Notes under the pieces: generated by a model
What the model was told of the DNA's origin: nothing
The model's database searches: none
What the model saw: only the letters and a program-made list of their open reading frames with translations
Position numbers and translations under genes: made by a program
Origin: Verrucomicrobia bacterium Ga0077533
Lineage (GTDB): Bacteria > Verrucomicrobiota > Verrucomicrobiia > Opitutales > Opitutaceae
DNA: 64,000 bases
Direction: 5' to 3'
NCBI GenBank assembly: GCA_001464505.1
Contig: LNEH01000155.1
Coordinates: forward strand, 30,430-94,429
Part shown: in pieces, positions 38,538-48,592 of the stretch
How positions within the stretch are numbered: the first letter of the stretch is position 1
Layout of the letters: each line of letters begins with the position of its first letter

Positions 38538-39503
38538 TCAGCAGGATTTCCGGATGATCAGCTCAGGCATGAGCTTGAGACTTGTGGCGGGTCGTTTGCC
38601 GTCCTCAATGCGCTTTAATAGCAACTCCGCGGCATACTTTCCCACCTCGTAAGCAGGCTGACGGACGACAGTTAATGGCGGGTTAAACACGTCTGGCAGC
38701 ATCTTCAGCCCGCGAGCCGCGATAGCTTCGAGTGCGCCCGCCGTCATCAGCCCGTTGCAGGCAAACAGCGCTGTGGGCGGCTCGGCCAGGGAAAGCAGCT
38801 CGTGCGCAATGGTCTCTCCACTGGCCTGCTTGTAATCGCCGAAGCGTATCAGTTCCGGCTTGAGCGCGAGCCCTGCCTGCGCATGCGCGTCCTTGTAACC
38901 GCGCAGGCGCTCCCGTCCGGTCGAAGAGTCCGCCGGACCGCCGATGAGGCCGATCCGTCGGTGGCCGCGCGCGATGATGTGCTCGACGGCCTTCAGCGCC
39001 CCGGTGTGGTTGTCGACCTCCACTTTATCCAGATTACCGCTCGACAGGCTGCGGTCCACGCACACTACCGGAGTGCCATTGCGCACCACCTGCAGCACCG
39101 CCGGGTCGGTCTCGTGGATCGGGGGCAGGATGATGCCGTCCACGGACTCCGACTGCAAGACGTCGAGGTAGAACCGCTCCTTGGCCTCGTCCTCGTCGTA
39201 ATTGCACAACAGCACGGCATAGTTGCTCTTATAGGCCACATCCTCGACCCCCCGCGCTAGGTCGGCAAAAAAGATGTTCTGGATGTTCGGGATGATCAGA
39301 CCCAGCAGATGGCTGCTGCTGTCGCGCGTGCGCAGCCGGCGGGCTACGCGGTTGGGTTTGTAGCCCAGTTCGCGCATGGCTTTCCGCACCCGGGCCTGGG
39401 TTTCCGAACCGATCTTGCCCGTCTGGTTGATTGTGCGCGAGACCGTCGAAATGTTCACCTTCGCCCGGCGGGCCACGTCGATCAGACTGGAGGGCTTATT
39501 CAT
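38538..39503 (-). CDS. LacI-family transcriptional regulator (apparent internal deletion)
   Basis: SSLIDVARRAKVNISTVSRTINQTGKIGSETQARVRKAMRELGYKPNRVARRL; C-terminal region reads LPDV|FNPPLTVVRQP, lacking the usual xxGFDDxxWA segment. Confidence 0.88.
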   Translation of the reverse strand: MNKPSSLIDVARRAKVNISTVSRTINQTGKIGSETQARVRKAMRELGYKPNRVARRLRTRDSSSHLLGLIIPNIQNIFFADLARGVEDVAYKSNYAVLLCNYDEDEAKERFYLDVLQSESVDGIILPPIHETDPAVLQVVRNGTPVVCVDRSLSSGNLDKVEVDNHTGALKAVEHIIARGHRRIGLIGGPADSSTGRERLRGYKDAHAQAGLALKPELIRFGDYKQASGETIAHELLSLAEPPTALFACNGLMTAGALEAIAARGLKMLPDVFNPPLTVVRQPAYEVGKYAAELLLKRIEDGKRPATSLKLMPELIIRKSC

Positions 39504-39618
39504 GGAGTGGGCGGGCAAGGCGGGACGCGGGCGGGAGATTTTAAATAGCGCAGGCAATTTGCGGAAATCCCCCGCCGCACGCAAGGCACGATTTGGGTAG
39601 ACATGCGGAAAAGGTTGA

Positions 39619-39630
39619 GCAAACGATTGC
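39619..39630. promoter_or_regulatory. candidate LacI-type operator, one mismatch (GCAAACGATTGC)
   Basis: Upstream of both lacI (start 39503) and the glycosidase-like/FGE gene (start 39771). Confidence 0.5.
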
Positions 39631-39770
39631 GCATCTTTCCGTCATCCCTCCGGACCAGCCCCCGGATTCACGTGCTTACGGGCCGGCTGGCTCCCGGGGC
39701 GCTGCCCCACTTTCGTCATGTCATCCTCCGCAAACTCTGCCAACGTTCCCGGTGCCACCCCCACCCCCGC

Positions 39771-41924
39771 ATGAGCAAACCCCAGCGCGCCCCGGTCGCC
39801 CAGATCGCCGAATACCAGCTCTCCCACTTCAGCACGGGCGCCCACCTCCCGACCCCCGGCAAGATGCCGGGTTGGCCCATGAACAATATCGGCCAGTGGC
39901 GGATCGACGTGAACGATAACGCCGAGGTCTGGTTGCGCGATTTGCGCGAATGGCGCCACGAGCACCTCATCCGGATGGGTTACAACGACGCGCAATACCG
40001 CCGCCCGGAACTCGCGTGGTCGCAGCGCAACTTCGTCCACACGCAAATGATGGTCGAGGACCGGTATTTTTATGATCCGGTCGCGGAAAAATACACGGTG
40101 GACAAATACCTCGACGATCTCGATCGCCGCTACGGCGGCATTGACAGCGTGCTCCTCTGGTATGTCTATCCGAACATCGGCATTGACGACCGCAACCAGA
40201 CCGATCTCGCCAGCGACCTGCCGGGCGGGCTCGCCGGTCTCAAGCAGGCCGTCGCGGATTTCCAGCGCCGCGGCGTGAAGGTGTTCATCCCGACGATGGC
40301 GTGGGACAACGGCACCAAGCCCACCGGCACGACCGATTGGGACGCGATTGTCCGCCTCGCCGCTGCGCTCGGCGTCGATGGCGTCAACGGCGACACCTAC
40401 AACGGCGTGCCCCGCGCCTTCCTCGATGCTTCGCAGGCAATCGGGCATCCTCTCGTATTCCAGCCCGAGTCCGCGCCCACCGCCGACGAAGGTCTGATGT
40501 GGAACCACCAGAGCTGGGGCAAGGCCTCCACCGAGATCATCCCCGCCGTCAGCAAGCTCAAGTGGCTCGAGCCGCGCCATCTCATCAACGTCGAGAACCG
40601 CTGGGCCCGTGACCGCACCGACGATTTCCATTACATCTTTTTCAACGGCCTCGGCTACGTCAGCTGGGAGAATGTCTGGGGCGTCTGGAACCAGTTCACG
40701 CCTCGCGATGCCGAGACCCTGCGCCGCATCGCCACCTTGCAGCGCAAATTCGCCGGTCTCCTCGTCAGCCCCGATTGGGAACCCTACGCCCGCGCGCTCC
40801 AGCAGGGAGTATTCGCCACTAAGTTCCCCAGTCGCGACGCCACACTCTGGACCATCGTCAACCGCAACGAATACGACATGGCCGGCGACCAGCTGCGTGT
40901 GGCGCATCGGGACGGTCGCCGTTACTACGACTTGTGGAACGGCACGGAAATTTCCCCGCGCCTCGCAGACGGCCAGGCTGTCATCGCCCTCCCGCTCGAG
41001 ACGCGCGGCTACGGCGCTGTGCTCGCTGTCGAAAGTGGAGCGCAATTGGAAGGCCTGCCCGCGTTCCTTACCCGCATGAAGGAGCTGGCCAAGGTTCCGC
41101 TCCAATCCCTCTCCAACGTCTGGCAGGCAATCCCGCAGCAAATCGTGCCCATCGCCCCGACGAAGCCCGTCGCCACCGCGCCGGCCGGCATGGTGACGAT
41201 CCCGGCCGGCGAGTTCGACTTCAAGGTCGCGGGCATCGAGATCGAGGGCTACACGTGGAAGGGCCTCGACTTCCAATACCCATGGGAAAATTCCGCACGC
41301 CGCGCCCACCTGCACCGCATGGCGCTGACGTCCTTCCACATCGATCGCTATCCGGTGACCAACGCGGATTTCAAGAAGTTCATCGGCGCGACCGGCTACC
41401 GCCCGAAGGACGACCACCATTTTCTCCGCGACTGGAAAGACGGCGCGCCGCAAACCGGCTGGGAGAAGAAACCCGTCACCTGGGTCTCGCTCGAGGACGC
41501 CCGCGCTTACGCCGCGTGGGCCGGCAAGCGCCTGCCGCATGAATGGGAATGGCACTACGCCGCCCAAGGCACCGACGGCCGACTTTACCCCTGGGGCAAC
41601 GACTGGAACACGGCCAACATGCCCAAGCCAAACCGCGGCCGCACGCTGCTGCCGCCAGACGACGTCGACACCCACCCGGGCGGTGCCAGCCCGTTCGGCG
41701 TCATGGATCTGGTCGGCAATGTCTGGCAGTGGACCAACGAATATTTTGACGAGCACACCCGCGCTGCGGCGCTCCGCGGCGGCAGCTCTTACCAACCTCA
41801 GACCTCGCACTGGTATTTCCCGCAGGCCTACCAGCTCGACCAGCATGGCAAATACCTCCTGATGTCCCCCGGCAAGGACCGCAGCGGCATGCTCGGCTTC
41901 CGCTGCGTGGTCGACGCCAGCTGA
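39771..41924 (+). CDS. glycosidase-like protein fused to C-terminal formylglycine-generating-enzyme (SUMF1-type) domain
   Basis: N-term TIM-barrel-like region (SVLLWYVYPNIGIDDRNQTDLASD...VFIPTMAWDNGTKP); C-term MVTIPAGEF, RYPVTNADFKKFI, KRLPHEWEWHYAAQGTDGRLYPWGND, LVGNVWQWTNEYFDEH, GMLGFRCV. Confidence 0.75.
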   Translation: MSKPQRAPVAQIAEYQLSHFSTGAHLPTPGKMPGWPMNNIGQWRIDVNDNAEVWLRDLREWRHEHLIRMGYNDAQYRRPELAWSQRNFVHTQMMVEDRYFYDPVAEKYTVDKYLDDLDRRYGGIDSVLLWYVYPNIGIDDRNQTDLASDLPGGLAGLKQAVADFQRRGVKVFIPTMAWDNGTKPTGTTDWDAIVRLAAALGVDGVNGDTYNGVPRAFLDASQAIGHPLVFQPESAPTADEGLMWNHQSWGKASTEIIPAVSKLKWLEPRHLINVENRWARDRTDDFHYIFFNGLGYVSWENVWGVWNQFTPRDAETLRRIATLQRKFAGLLVSPDWEPYARALQQGVFATKFPSRDATLWTIVNRNEYDMAGDQLRVAHRDGRRYYDLWNGTEISPRLADGQAVIALPLETRGYGAVLAVESGAQLEGLPAFLTRMKELAKVPLQSLSNVWQAIPQQIVPIAPTKPVATAPAGMVTIPAGEFDFKVAGIEIEGYTWKGLDFQYPWENSARRAHLHRMALTSFHIDRYPVTNADFKKFIGATGYRPKDDHHFLRDWKDGAPQTGWEKKPVTWVSLEDARAYAAWAGKRLPHEWEWHYAAQGTDGRLYPWGNDWNTANMPKPNRGRTLLPPDDVDTHPGGASPFGVMDLVGNVWQWTNEYFDEHTRAAALRGGSSYQPQTSHWYFPQAYQLDQHGKYLLMSPGKDRSGMLGFRCVVDAS

Positions 41925-41945
41925 AATATCCGCATACTCGCCGTC

Positions 41946-42806
41946 ATGCGCAGCAAGCTGTTCGTCCCGGGTTCCCGCCCCGAATTTTTCCCCAAGGCCC
42001 TGGCCAGCCAGGCCGACAGCCTGTCTTTTGACTTGGAGGACGCCGTGCCTGAAGCCGGCAAGGCCGAGGCCCGGCGCCTCATCGGACAGGCGTTGCAATC
42101 TCCTGACTTCGCTGCGTCGAAAAAGACTATTATCGTGCGCGTTAACGGGCTGGCGACCCCACATTTCACAGCCGATCTCGCCGCCGTCGTCGGGCCACGT
42201 CTCGACTTGCTCAATTTGCCCAAAGTGGAGTCGGCCGAAGACATTCGCACAGTAGCCAAGGCTCTCACCCATCTTGAGGCTGAACGCGGCCTTATCCGCC
42301 CCATCGGCATCCTCGCCAATATCGAATCGCCCCGCGGGCTCAGGTTCGCCGCTGAGATTGCTTGCGCCGATCCACGCGTGGCGGGCCTGCAAATCGGTTT
42401 CGCCGACCTCCTGGAGCCGCTCGGCATCGACCGCACCGATGCCGCGGCCATCCATCAGCTCCAGCTCGCGGTGCGCCTGGCTGCCGGCGAGGCCGGCATC
42501 TGGGCCTGCGATGCCGCCTATGGGAACCTCAAGGATCTGGACGGTTACCGGACTGAGGCCGTCGCCGCCAAGCGTCTTGGTTACATCGGGAAATCCTGCA
42601 TTCACCCGAGCCAGATCGCGCTGGCCAACGAGATTTTCCGCCCCACCGCCGAAGAAATCGCCTTCGCCGCGCGTGTCGTGGAGGCTGCGGGCCGGACGAG
42701 CGTCGGCGCTTTCACCATCGACGGCCGAATGATTGACGCACCTTTCATCAAGCGCGCTCACGCCGTCCTTGCCATCGCCCGGCAACTTCCGCCACCGGCG
42801 CCGTGA
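41946..42806 (+). CDS. HpcH/HpaI aldolase/CitE family CoA-ester lyase
   Basis: MRSKLFVPGSRPEFFPKALASQADSLSFDLEDAVP, GYIGKSCIHPSQI. Confidence 0.9.
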   Translation: MRSKLFVPGSRPEFFPKALASQADSLSFDLEDAVPEAGKAEARRLIGQALQSPDFAASKKTIIVRVNGLATPHFTADLAAVVGPRLDLLNLPKVESAEDIRTVAKALTHLEAERGLIRPIGILANIESPRGLRFAAEIACADPRVAGLQIGFADLLEPLGIDRTDAAAIHQLQLAVRLAAGEAGIWACDAAYGNLKDLDGYRTEAVAAKRLGYIGKSCIHPSQIALANEIFRPTAEEIAFAARVVEAAGRTSVGAFTIDGRMIDAPFIKRAHAVLAIARQLPPPAP

Positions 42807-42816
42807 TTCCGCAGCC

Positions 42817-44061
42817 ATGCCCCTGAAAAAGCGCGACTACGACCCCGCCGCACGCGGCCCGCTGCAAGGTATCCGCGTGCTCGACCTGTCGCGGCTGTTT
42901 GCGGGCAACGTGCTGACCCAGATTCTCGGCGACTTCGGTGCCGAGGTCATCAAGGTCGAGCCGCCCGAGGGTGACACCCTGCGTGCGTGGCAGACCAACG
43001 GCGTGTCCACGCACTGGAAGATCTATGCGCGCAACAAGAAGAGCCTCGCGCTCGATCTGCGCAAACCCGAGGCCATTGAACTGCTCCGCCGGCTGGTTCC
43101 CTCCGCCACGCTGTTGATCGAGAGCTTTCGTCCGGGCGTTTTGGAAAAAATGGGGCTCGCCCCCGAACTTCTCTTGGTCCTAAACCCAAAGCTCATCATC
43201 GTGCGCATCTCGGGTTGGGGCCAGGACGGCCCCTACAGCCGGCGCCCGGGTTTCGGCACCATCATCGAGGGCATGTCGGGGTTCGCTTCTTTCAACGGTT
43301 TCGCGGACCGTGAGCCCGTCCTGCCCCCCATGTATCTCGCCGACGGTGTCGCCGGGCTCTACGGTGCTTCGGCGGTGATGATCGCCCTGCGCGAGGTTGA
43401 GAAAAATGGCGGCTCCGGACAGGTCATCGACCTGCCCTTGCTTGATCCCCTGTTCGCCATCCTGAGTCCGCAGGCCGCCAACTATCGCCTCACCGGCAAG
43501 GTCAAGCCGCGCACCGGCAGCCGTTCGACCAATTCCGCGCCGCGCAATGTCTACCTTTGCAGTGACCGCAGGTATGTCGCGCTTTCCGCCTCGACCCAAG
43601 GCATGACCGAGCGCCTGTTCCGCGCCATGGGTCGCGCCGACCTGATCGATGACCCTCGTTTCCGCGCCAATGCCGCACGTGTGCAACACGCCGCGGAGCT
43701 CGACGCCATCATCGGCGCTTTCATGGGCCGGCACACGCAGGCGGAAAACGTCACGTTCTTCGAGAAGGCCGAGGTCACCGTCGGGCCGATCTACGACGTG
43801 TCGCAGATCCTCGAGGATCCGCATTTCATCCAGCGCGAGATCGTCGCCGATTATCCCGATCCCGACACCACGACCATTCCAATGCATCATGTCGTGCCGC
43901 GAATGCTCGGCACGCCCGGCGCGATCCGCTCCCGCGCCCCGAAATTGGGTGAACACAACCGGGAAATACTGGCGAGATGCGGGGTGAATGATTCGGAATA
44001 TGCCCGGCTGGCCGCCGCCGGCGTAGTGATTGCGGAGCAAGCCCCCGCCGCCAAACAGTGA
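42817..44061 (+). CDS. CaiB/BaiF family CoA transferase
   Basis: LQGIRVLDLSRLFAGNVLTQILGDFGAEVIKVEPPEGD, RNKKSLALDLRKPEAIELLRRLV. Confidence 0.92.
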   Translation: MPLKKRDYDPAARGPLQGIRVLDLSRLFAGNVLTQILGDFGAEVIKVEPPEGDTLRAWQTNGVSTHWKIYARNKKSLALDLRKPEAIELLRRLVPSATLLIESFRPGVLEKMGLAPELLLVLNPKLIIVRISGWGQDGPYSRRPGFGTIIEGMSGFASFNGFADREPVLPPMYLADGVAGLYGASAVMIALREVEKNGGSGQVIDLPLLDPLFAILSPQAANYRLTGKVKPRTGSRSTNSAPRNVYLCSDRRYVALSASTQGMTERLFRAMGRADLIDDPRFRANAARVQHAAELDAIIGAFMGRHTQAENVTFFEKAEVTVGPIYDVSQILEDPHFIQREIVADYPDPDTTTIPMHHVVPRMLGTPGAIRSRAPKLGEHNREILARCGVNDSEYARLAAAGVVIAEQAPAAKQ

Positions 44062-44081
44062 TCATAAGGCCGAACACCACG

Positions 44082-45122
44082 CTACTTTTTCGGGAACGGC
44101 GAAGTGGTCTCGCGCTTGAGTTCGCGGGTCATGAGGGCGTGGAGCGCGTCCGCCGGTTTCTTGTCCTGATAGAGGATGGCGTAAATCTCGGCGAGGATCG
44201 GGGCCGTGATCCCGCGTTCCCGGCAAAGGCCGTGGAGCGCCTCGGTGGTGCGGTGGCCCTCGACGACGGTCTTGCGGCCGGCGAGTAGCTCCGCGACGGA
44301 TTTACCCGCGCCGATCTTCTCCCCGAACTCGCGATTGCGGCTCCACAGGCCATGGCTGGTGGCCACGAGGTCACCGAAGCCGCTCAACCCGTAAAACGTG
44401 TCGGGCTTCGCCCCGAGCGAGGTGCCGACGCGAACCATCTCGGTCACGGCGCGGGTGAGCAGGGCTGCCTTGGCGTTGTCGCCGAGCTTGAGGCCGTCGC
44501 ACAGGCCGGCGGCGATGGCGTAGATGTTCTTGAGGCTGGCGCCATATTCAGCCCCGGCGAGGTCGTCGCTGGTATAGATGCGCAGCGTGGGGCCGCTCAT
44601 GGCCGCCTGCACCTTGGGCACGAATTCGTCGGCGCGCTGGGCGGCCATCACCATGGCGGCGGGCAGGCCGCGCGCGACCTCGGCGGCGTTGGTCGGGCCC
44701 GTGAGCGTGCCGCAATTCAGACCGGGAAGGATCTGCGCCATCATCTCGCTTGGACGGAGGTGGGTGCCGGTCTCCAATCCCTTGACCAGGCTGAGGAAAA
44801 GCTGCAGCCGCGAAGTGTCGTGCAGCACGGCGCGCATCTGGTCGCACCAGGCCCGGAGGGATTGCGACGGGCAGGCGATGAGCGCCACATCGGTCTCGAG
44901 CAGCACGGTGCGCAGATCATGGGTCAGCCTGAGCGCAGCGGGGAATTTGATGCCGGGCAAATAATCGCGGTTCTCCCGGGCCGCGACGAGCTGGGCGGCG
45001 TGCTCCGGCCGACGCGGCACCAGCGTGGTGTGCTGGCCCCGGCGGGCGAGATGCACGGCCATGGCGGTGCCCCAGGCGCCCGCACCGATGACGGCGAAAT
45101 TAAGTGGGCGCGGCTCGGGCAT
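44082..45122 (-). CDS. gpsA: glycerol-3-phosphate dehydrogenase [NAD(P)+]
   Basis: FAVIGAGAWGTAMAVHLARRG, GAEYGASLKNIYAIAAGLCDGLKLGDNAKAALLTRAVTEM. Confidence 0.94.
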   Translation of the reverse strand: MPEPRPLNFAVIGAGAWGTAMAVHLARRGQHTTLVPRRPEHAAQLVAARENRDYLPGIKFPAALRLTHDLRTVLLETDVALIACPSQSLRAWCDQMRAVLHDTSRLQLFLSLVKGLETGTHLRPSEMMAQILPGLNCGTLTGPTNAAEVARGLPAAMVMAAQRADEFVPKVQAAMSGPTLRIYTSDDLAGAEYGASLKNIYAIAAGLCDGLKLGDNAKAALLTRAVTEMVRVGTSLGAKPDTFYGLSGFGDLVATSHGLWSRNREFGEKIGAGKSVAELLAGRKTVVEGHRTTEALHGLCRERGITAPILAEIYAILYQDKKPADALHALMTRELKRETTSPFPKK

Positions 45123-45133
45123 GGGGCTGACCG

Positions 45134-46441
45134 TCAGGTTTTGAGGAAACCGGGGATTTTTTCACCGGCGATCATAGCATCGAAATTTTCCCGGGCGTTG
45201 ACCAGCTCGAACCGGCTGCCGGACACGAGCACCTCGGCGGCCATCGGCCGGGTGTTGTAGCGGCTGGCCATGGTGTAGCCGTAGGCGCCGGCGCTCATGA
45301 AGGCGACAAACTCGCCCTCACCCACCGTCTGCAACGTGCGGTCCTTGGCGAAGCAGTCGCCGGATTCGCAGACGGGGCCGACGAGGTCGGCCTTGAGCGC
45401 CGGCCGGGTGGTATCGCGCAGGAGCGGGACCAATTCGTGATACGCCTCATACATCGCGGGCCGCACCAAGTCGTTCATCGCGGCGTCAAGCACGAGGAAG
45501 TTTTTGCCCGAGCCGCGTTTCAAATATTCGACACGCGAGAGCAGCACGCCGGCATTGCCGACCAGGAAACGGCCTGGCTCGAGCAGGATTTTCAATCCGA
45601 GTGGCGCCAGCAGCGGCTTGAGAGTGGCGCCGTAGGCCTCGGGCGTGAGGGGCCGCTCGCCCTCGGGCTTGGCATTCCACCAGGCCGCGTCGCCGCTGGC
45701 GAGCGCGTCCTGATAGATGATACCGACGCCACCCCCGACGCTGAAATACGTGATGCCGTAGTCCTGCTTCAACTGCTCGACGAAAGGCACGACCTTCTTC
45801 ACCGCCTCGACGAAGGGCGCCGCCGTGGTCAGCTGGGAACCGATGTGCATCTGCACGCCCTTGATCTCGAGGTGGGGATATTTCGCGGCGGCGGCGTAGG
45901 CGGCGGCGGCGGCCTTGAGCGGGATGCCAAACTTATTCTCGCTCTTGCCGGTTGTGATCTTGGCGTGCGTCTTGGCGTCGACGTCGGGATTGATGCGGAT
46001 GGCGATGGGGGCCTTGCGGCCCAATTGGCCGGCGACGTGGTTGATCCGCGCCAGCTCGGGCTCGCTCTCGACGTGAAAGCCGAACACGCCCGACTCCAGC
46101 GCGAACCGGATTTCGGCCTCCGTCTTGCCGACACCGGCGAAAACACTGCGGGTGGTGCTGCCGCCCGCAGCCACCACGCGCTTGAGCTCGCCGCCGCTGA
46201 CGAGGTCGAACGCCGCGCTGAGGTTCGAGAAGAGGCGCAGCACGGCGAGGTTGGAGTTGGCCTTCATCGCGTAGCAGATTTGCAGGTCGAGCCCGGCGAG
46301 GCTGCTGGCCAACCGGCGGTAATTGTCCTCCATCGTCTTTGCGCTGTAGACGTAGGTCGGGGTGCCGTGAAGTTGCGCAATGGCCGCGAGATCAACCGAT
46401 TCGCAATGGAGCTTCTGGGCGGCGTAGCGGAAGTGGTGCAT
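45134..46441 (-). CDS. lysA: diaminopimelate decarboxylase
   Basis: GTPTYVYSAKTMEDNYR, ICYAMKANSNLAVLRLF, GVQMHIGSQL, CESGDCFAKDR. Confidence 0.94.
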   Translation of the reverse strand: MHHFRYAAQKLHCESVDLAAIAQLHGTPTYVYSAKTMEDNYRRLASSLAGLDLQICYAMKANSNLAVLRLFSNLSAAFDLVSGGELKRVVAAGGSTTRSVFAGVGKTEAEIRFALESGVFGFHVESEPELARINHVAGQLGRKAPIAIRINPDVDAKTHAKITTGKSENKFGIPLKAAAAAYAAAAKYPHLEIKGVQMHIGSQLTTAAPFVEAVKKVVPFVEQLKQDYGITYFSVGGGVGIIYQDALASGDAAWWNAKPEGERPLTPEAYGATLKPLLAPLGLKILLEPGRFLVGNAGVLLSRVEYLKRGSGKNFLVLDAAMNDLVRPAMYEAYHELVPLLRDTTRPALKADLVGPVCESGDCFAKDRTLQTVGEGEFVAFMSAGAYGYTMASRYNTRPMAAEVLVSGSRFELVNARENFDAMIAGEKIPGFLKT

Positions 46442-46520
46442 CGGGTAAAGTGAGCGTGAAAGGAACCGAGATAGCCAGAATCCACTTGAACGGAAGAGCT
46501 ATTTTCACGGAGGCTGGGGC

Positions 46521-46784
46521 ATGTCCTACCGCTGGCGCCACCTGCTCAACCAACTGCCGATCGCCTTGGGCATGAGGAGCGACAAGCGTCTGCGGACCGC
46601 CCGGGTGAAGCACGCCCAGTTCGCGTGCTATCTGGAAGACACCGGCTACCGCACGCACAATGTCGACCGCTATGAGCGCAGCCTGCGCCGGCGCCGGATC
46701 GCCAAGGGGTTCTTTCTGTGGGCGAGCGCCTTTGCCGCCGCCTGGATCGTGCTCGAAAGCGCGCGGGCCGTGATGGTTTTCTAG
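46521..46784 (+). CDS. hypothetical small membrane-anchored protein
   Basis: 87-aa ORF with basic N-term and C-terminal hydrophobic segment FFLWASAFAAAWIVL. Confidence 0.4.
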   Translation: MSYRWRHLLNQLPIALGMRSDKRLRTARVKHAQFACYLEDTGYRTHNVDRYERSLRRRRIAKGFFLWASAFAAAWIVLESARAVMVF

Positions 46785-47026
46785 AACTACACCGTCAAGT
46801 TTCATCTTTTCACCCGGGAAACCAGGCAGCCGCCCTCCCCGGGGACGGGAGGAGGCCGAACCCGCGTCCGGCTTGCCGCCAAAGCCTATTGAGTTTCGCG
46901 AGACAGACTGACGCCTCGCCCGGCTCGGCACCCAACGGAGTGGTGCCAGGAGCGGAAATTGGGGGCGGCCGGTCGAATCAGTTGGCCGAAGATTGACGTT
47001 GGGACACGCCCCACTTGCATCGGCGC

Positions 47027-48571
47027 ATGAGTCTTGCCCCTACCCCCACCGGGAGCCGCACCCTGTTTCAACGGTTCCTTTCCGTCATCGAACGCGTTGG
47101 CAACACCCTGCCCAATCCCTCGACGCTCTTCGCCCTGCTCGCCGGAGTTGTTGTAATCTGTTCATGGATCTTCAGCCGGATGGGGGTGTCGGTCCTCCAC
47201 CCCGCCACCGGACAGACCGTGCCGGTGGTGAACCTGCTCAGCGTCGAGGGCCTGCACCGGATGTTGCTGAACGTGGTGCCGAACTTCGTGGGCTTTCCCC
47301 CGCTCGGCACCGTGCTGGCCTGCCTCGTCGGCATCGCGGTGGCGGAACGCACCGGGCTCGTCACCGCCGGCCTGCGGCTCATCGTGCTGGCCACGCCGCG
47401 CCGCTGGCTGGCCTCCGTCGTGGTGTTTGGCGGCATCCTGTCGCACTCGGGCGCGGATGTGGGCTACGTGCTCTTCATTCCGCTCGGCGCGGCGATGTTC
47501 CACGCCGTGGGCCGGCACCCGCTGGCGGGCCTCGCCGCGGCGTTTGCCGGCGTGTCGGGCGGGTTCAGCGCCAACATCGTGCTCGGCACGATCGACGCCC
47601 TGCTCGCCGGCATCACGCAGGCCGCCGCGGCCGTGGTGCGACCCGGCATCACGGTCAACCCGGCGGCCAACTGGTATTTCCTCATCGCCGCCAGCGTGCT
47701 CATCACCGTCGTCGGCACCTGGGTGACCGAGCGGATCGTTGAGCCGCGCCTCGGCTCCTACACGGGTGACGCCAAACCCGAGGTGATCAAACCCCTTGGC
47801 GCGGATGAAAAGCGCGGGCTCTGGTATGCCGTGTTCGCCACGCTGGGCGTGACCGCGCTCGTGCTTTGGGGCACGCTGACCGAGGGCGGCTTCCTGCTCG
47901 ACCCCAAGAACCCGGTGTTTCTCGCCTCCTACTTCATCCGCGGACTCATCTTCTTCATCTTCTTCTACGGTCTCGTGGCCGGCCTGGCCTACGGCATCGG
48001 CGCCCGCACCATCCGCAACGACAACGATGTCATCCGCGGCATGGACGCCTCGGTTTCCACCATGGGCTCCTATATCGTCATGGCCTTCTTCGCCGCCCAG
48101 TTTCTCGCTTACTTCAACTGGACCAATCTCGGCACCGTCATGGCGGTGAAGGGCGCAGGCGCAATCCAGGCCCTGAATCTGCAGGGCAGCCCCATCCTGC
48201 TCATGGTGTCGCTGGTGCTCTTCACCGCCGTCGTCAACCTCGTCATCGGCAGCGCCTCGGCCAAGTGGACGCTGCTGGCGCCGATCTTTGTGCCGATGTT
48301 CATGCTGCTCGGCTATTCGCCCGAGCTGGTGCAGGGCGCCTACCGCGTGGGCGACAGTTGCACCAACATCATCACGCCGCTGAACCAGTATTTTCCCCTG
48401 ATCCTCGGCTTCGCGGCCCGCTACGTGCCCAACACCGGCATCGGCACCATGCTCGCCACGATGATGCCCTATTCCATCGCCTTCCTGGTCTCGTGGACCC
48501 TGATGCTCATGGCCTGGATCGCGCTGGGCCTGCCGGTCGGGCCCGGCGCCGGGCTGTTCCTGCCGCAATAA
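47027..48571 (+). CDS. AbgT-family transporter, copy 1
   Basis: FLSVIERVGNTLPNPSTLFALLAG, FSANIVLGTIDALLAGITQ, YRVGDSCTNIITPLNQYFPLIL. Confidence 0.9.
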   Translation: MSLAPTPTGSRTLFQRFLSVIERVGNTLPNPSTLFALLAGVVVICSWIFSRMGVSVLHPATGQTVPVVNLLSVEGLHRMLLNVVPNFVGFPPLGTVLACLVGIAVAERTGLVTAGLRLIVLATPRRWLASVVVFGGILSHSGADVGYVLFIPLGAAMFHAVGRHPLAGLAAAFAGVSGGFSANIVLGTIDALLAGITQAAAAVVRPGITVNPAANWYFLIAASVLITVVGTWVTERIVEPRLGSYTGDAKPEVIKPLGADEKRGLWYAVFATLGVTALVLWGTLTEGGFLLDPKNPVFLASYFIRGLIFFIFFYGLVAGLAYGIGARTIRNDNDVIRGMDASVSTMGSYIVMAFFAAQFLAYFNWTNLGTVMAVKGAGAIQALNLQGSPILLMVSLVLFTAVVNLVIGSASAKWTLLAPIFVPMFMLLGYSPELVQGAYRVGDSCTNIITPLNQYFPLILGFAARYVPNTGIGTMLATMMPYSIAFLVSWTLMLMAWIALGLPVGPGAGLFLPQ

Positions 48572-48592
48572 CCGCCGCCAGCCCCCACCCCC

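Noticed and set aside
39642-42818. 1058-aa minus-strand ORF
   Set aside because: Antisense to the FGE-fusion and CitE genes, no recognisable domain.
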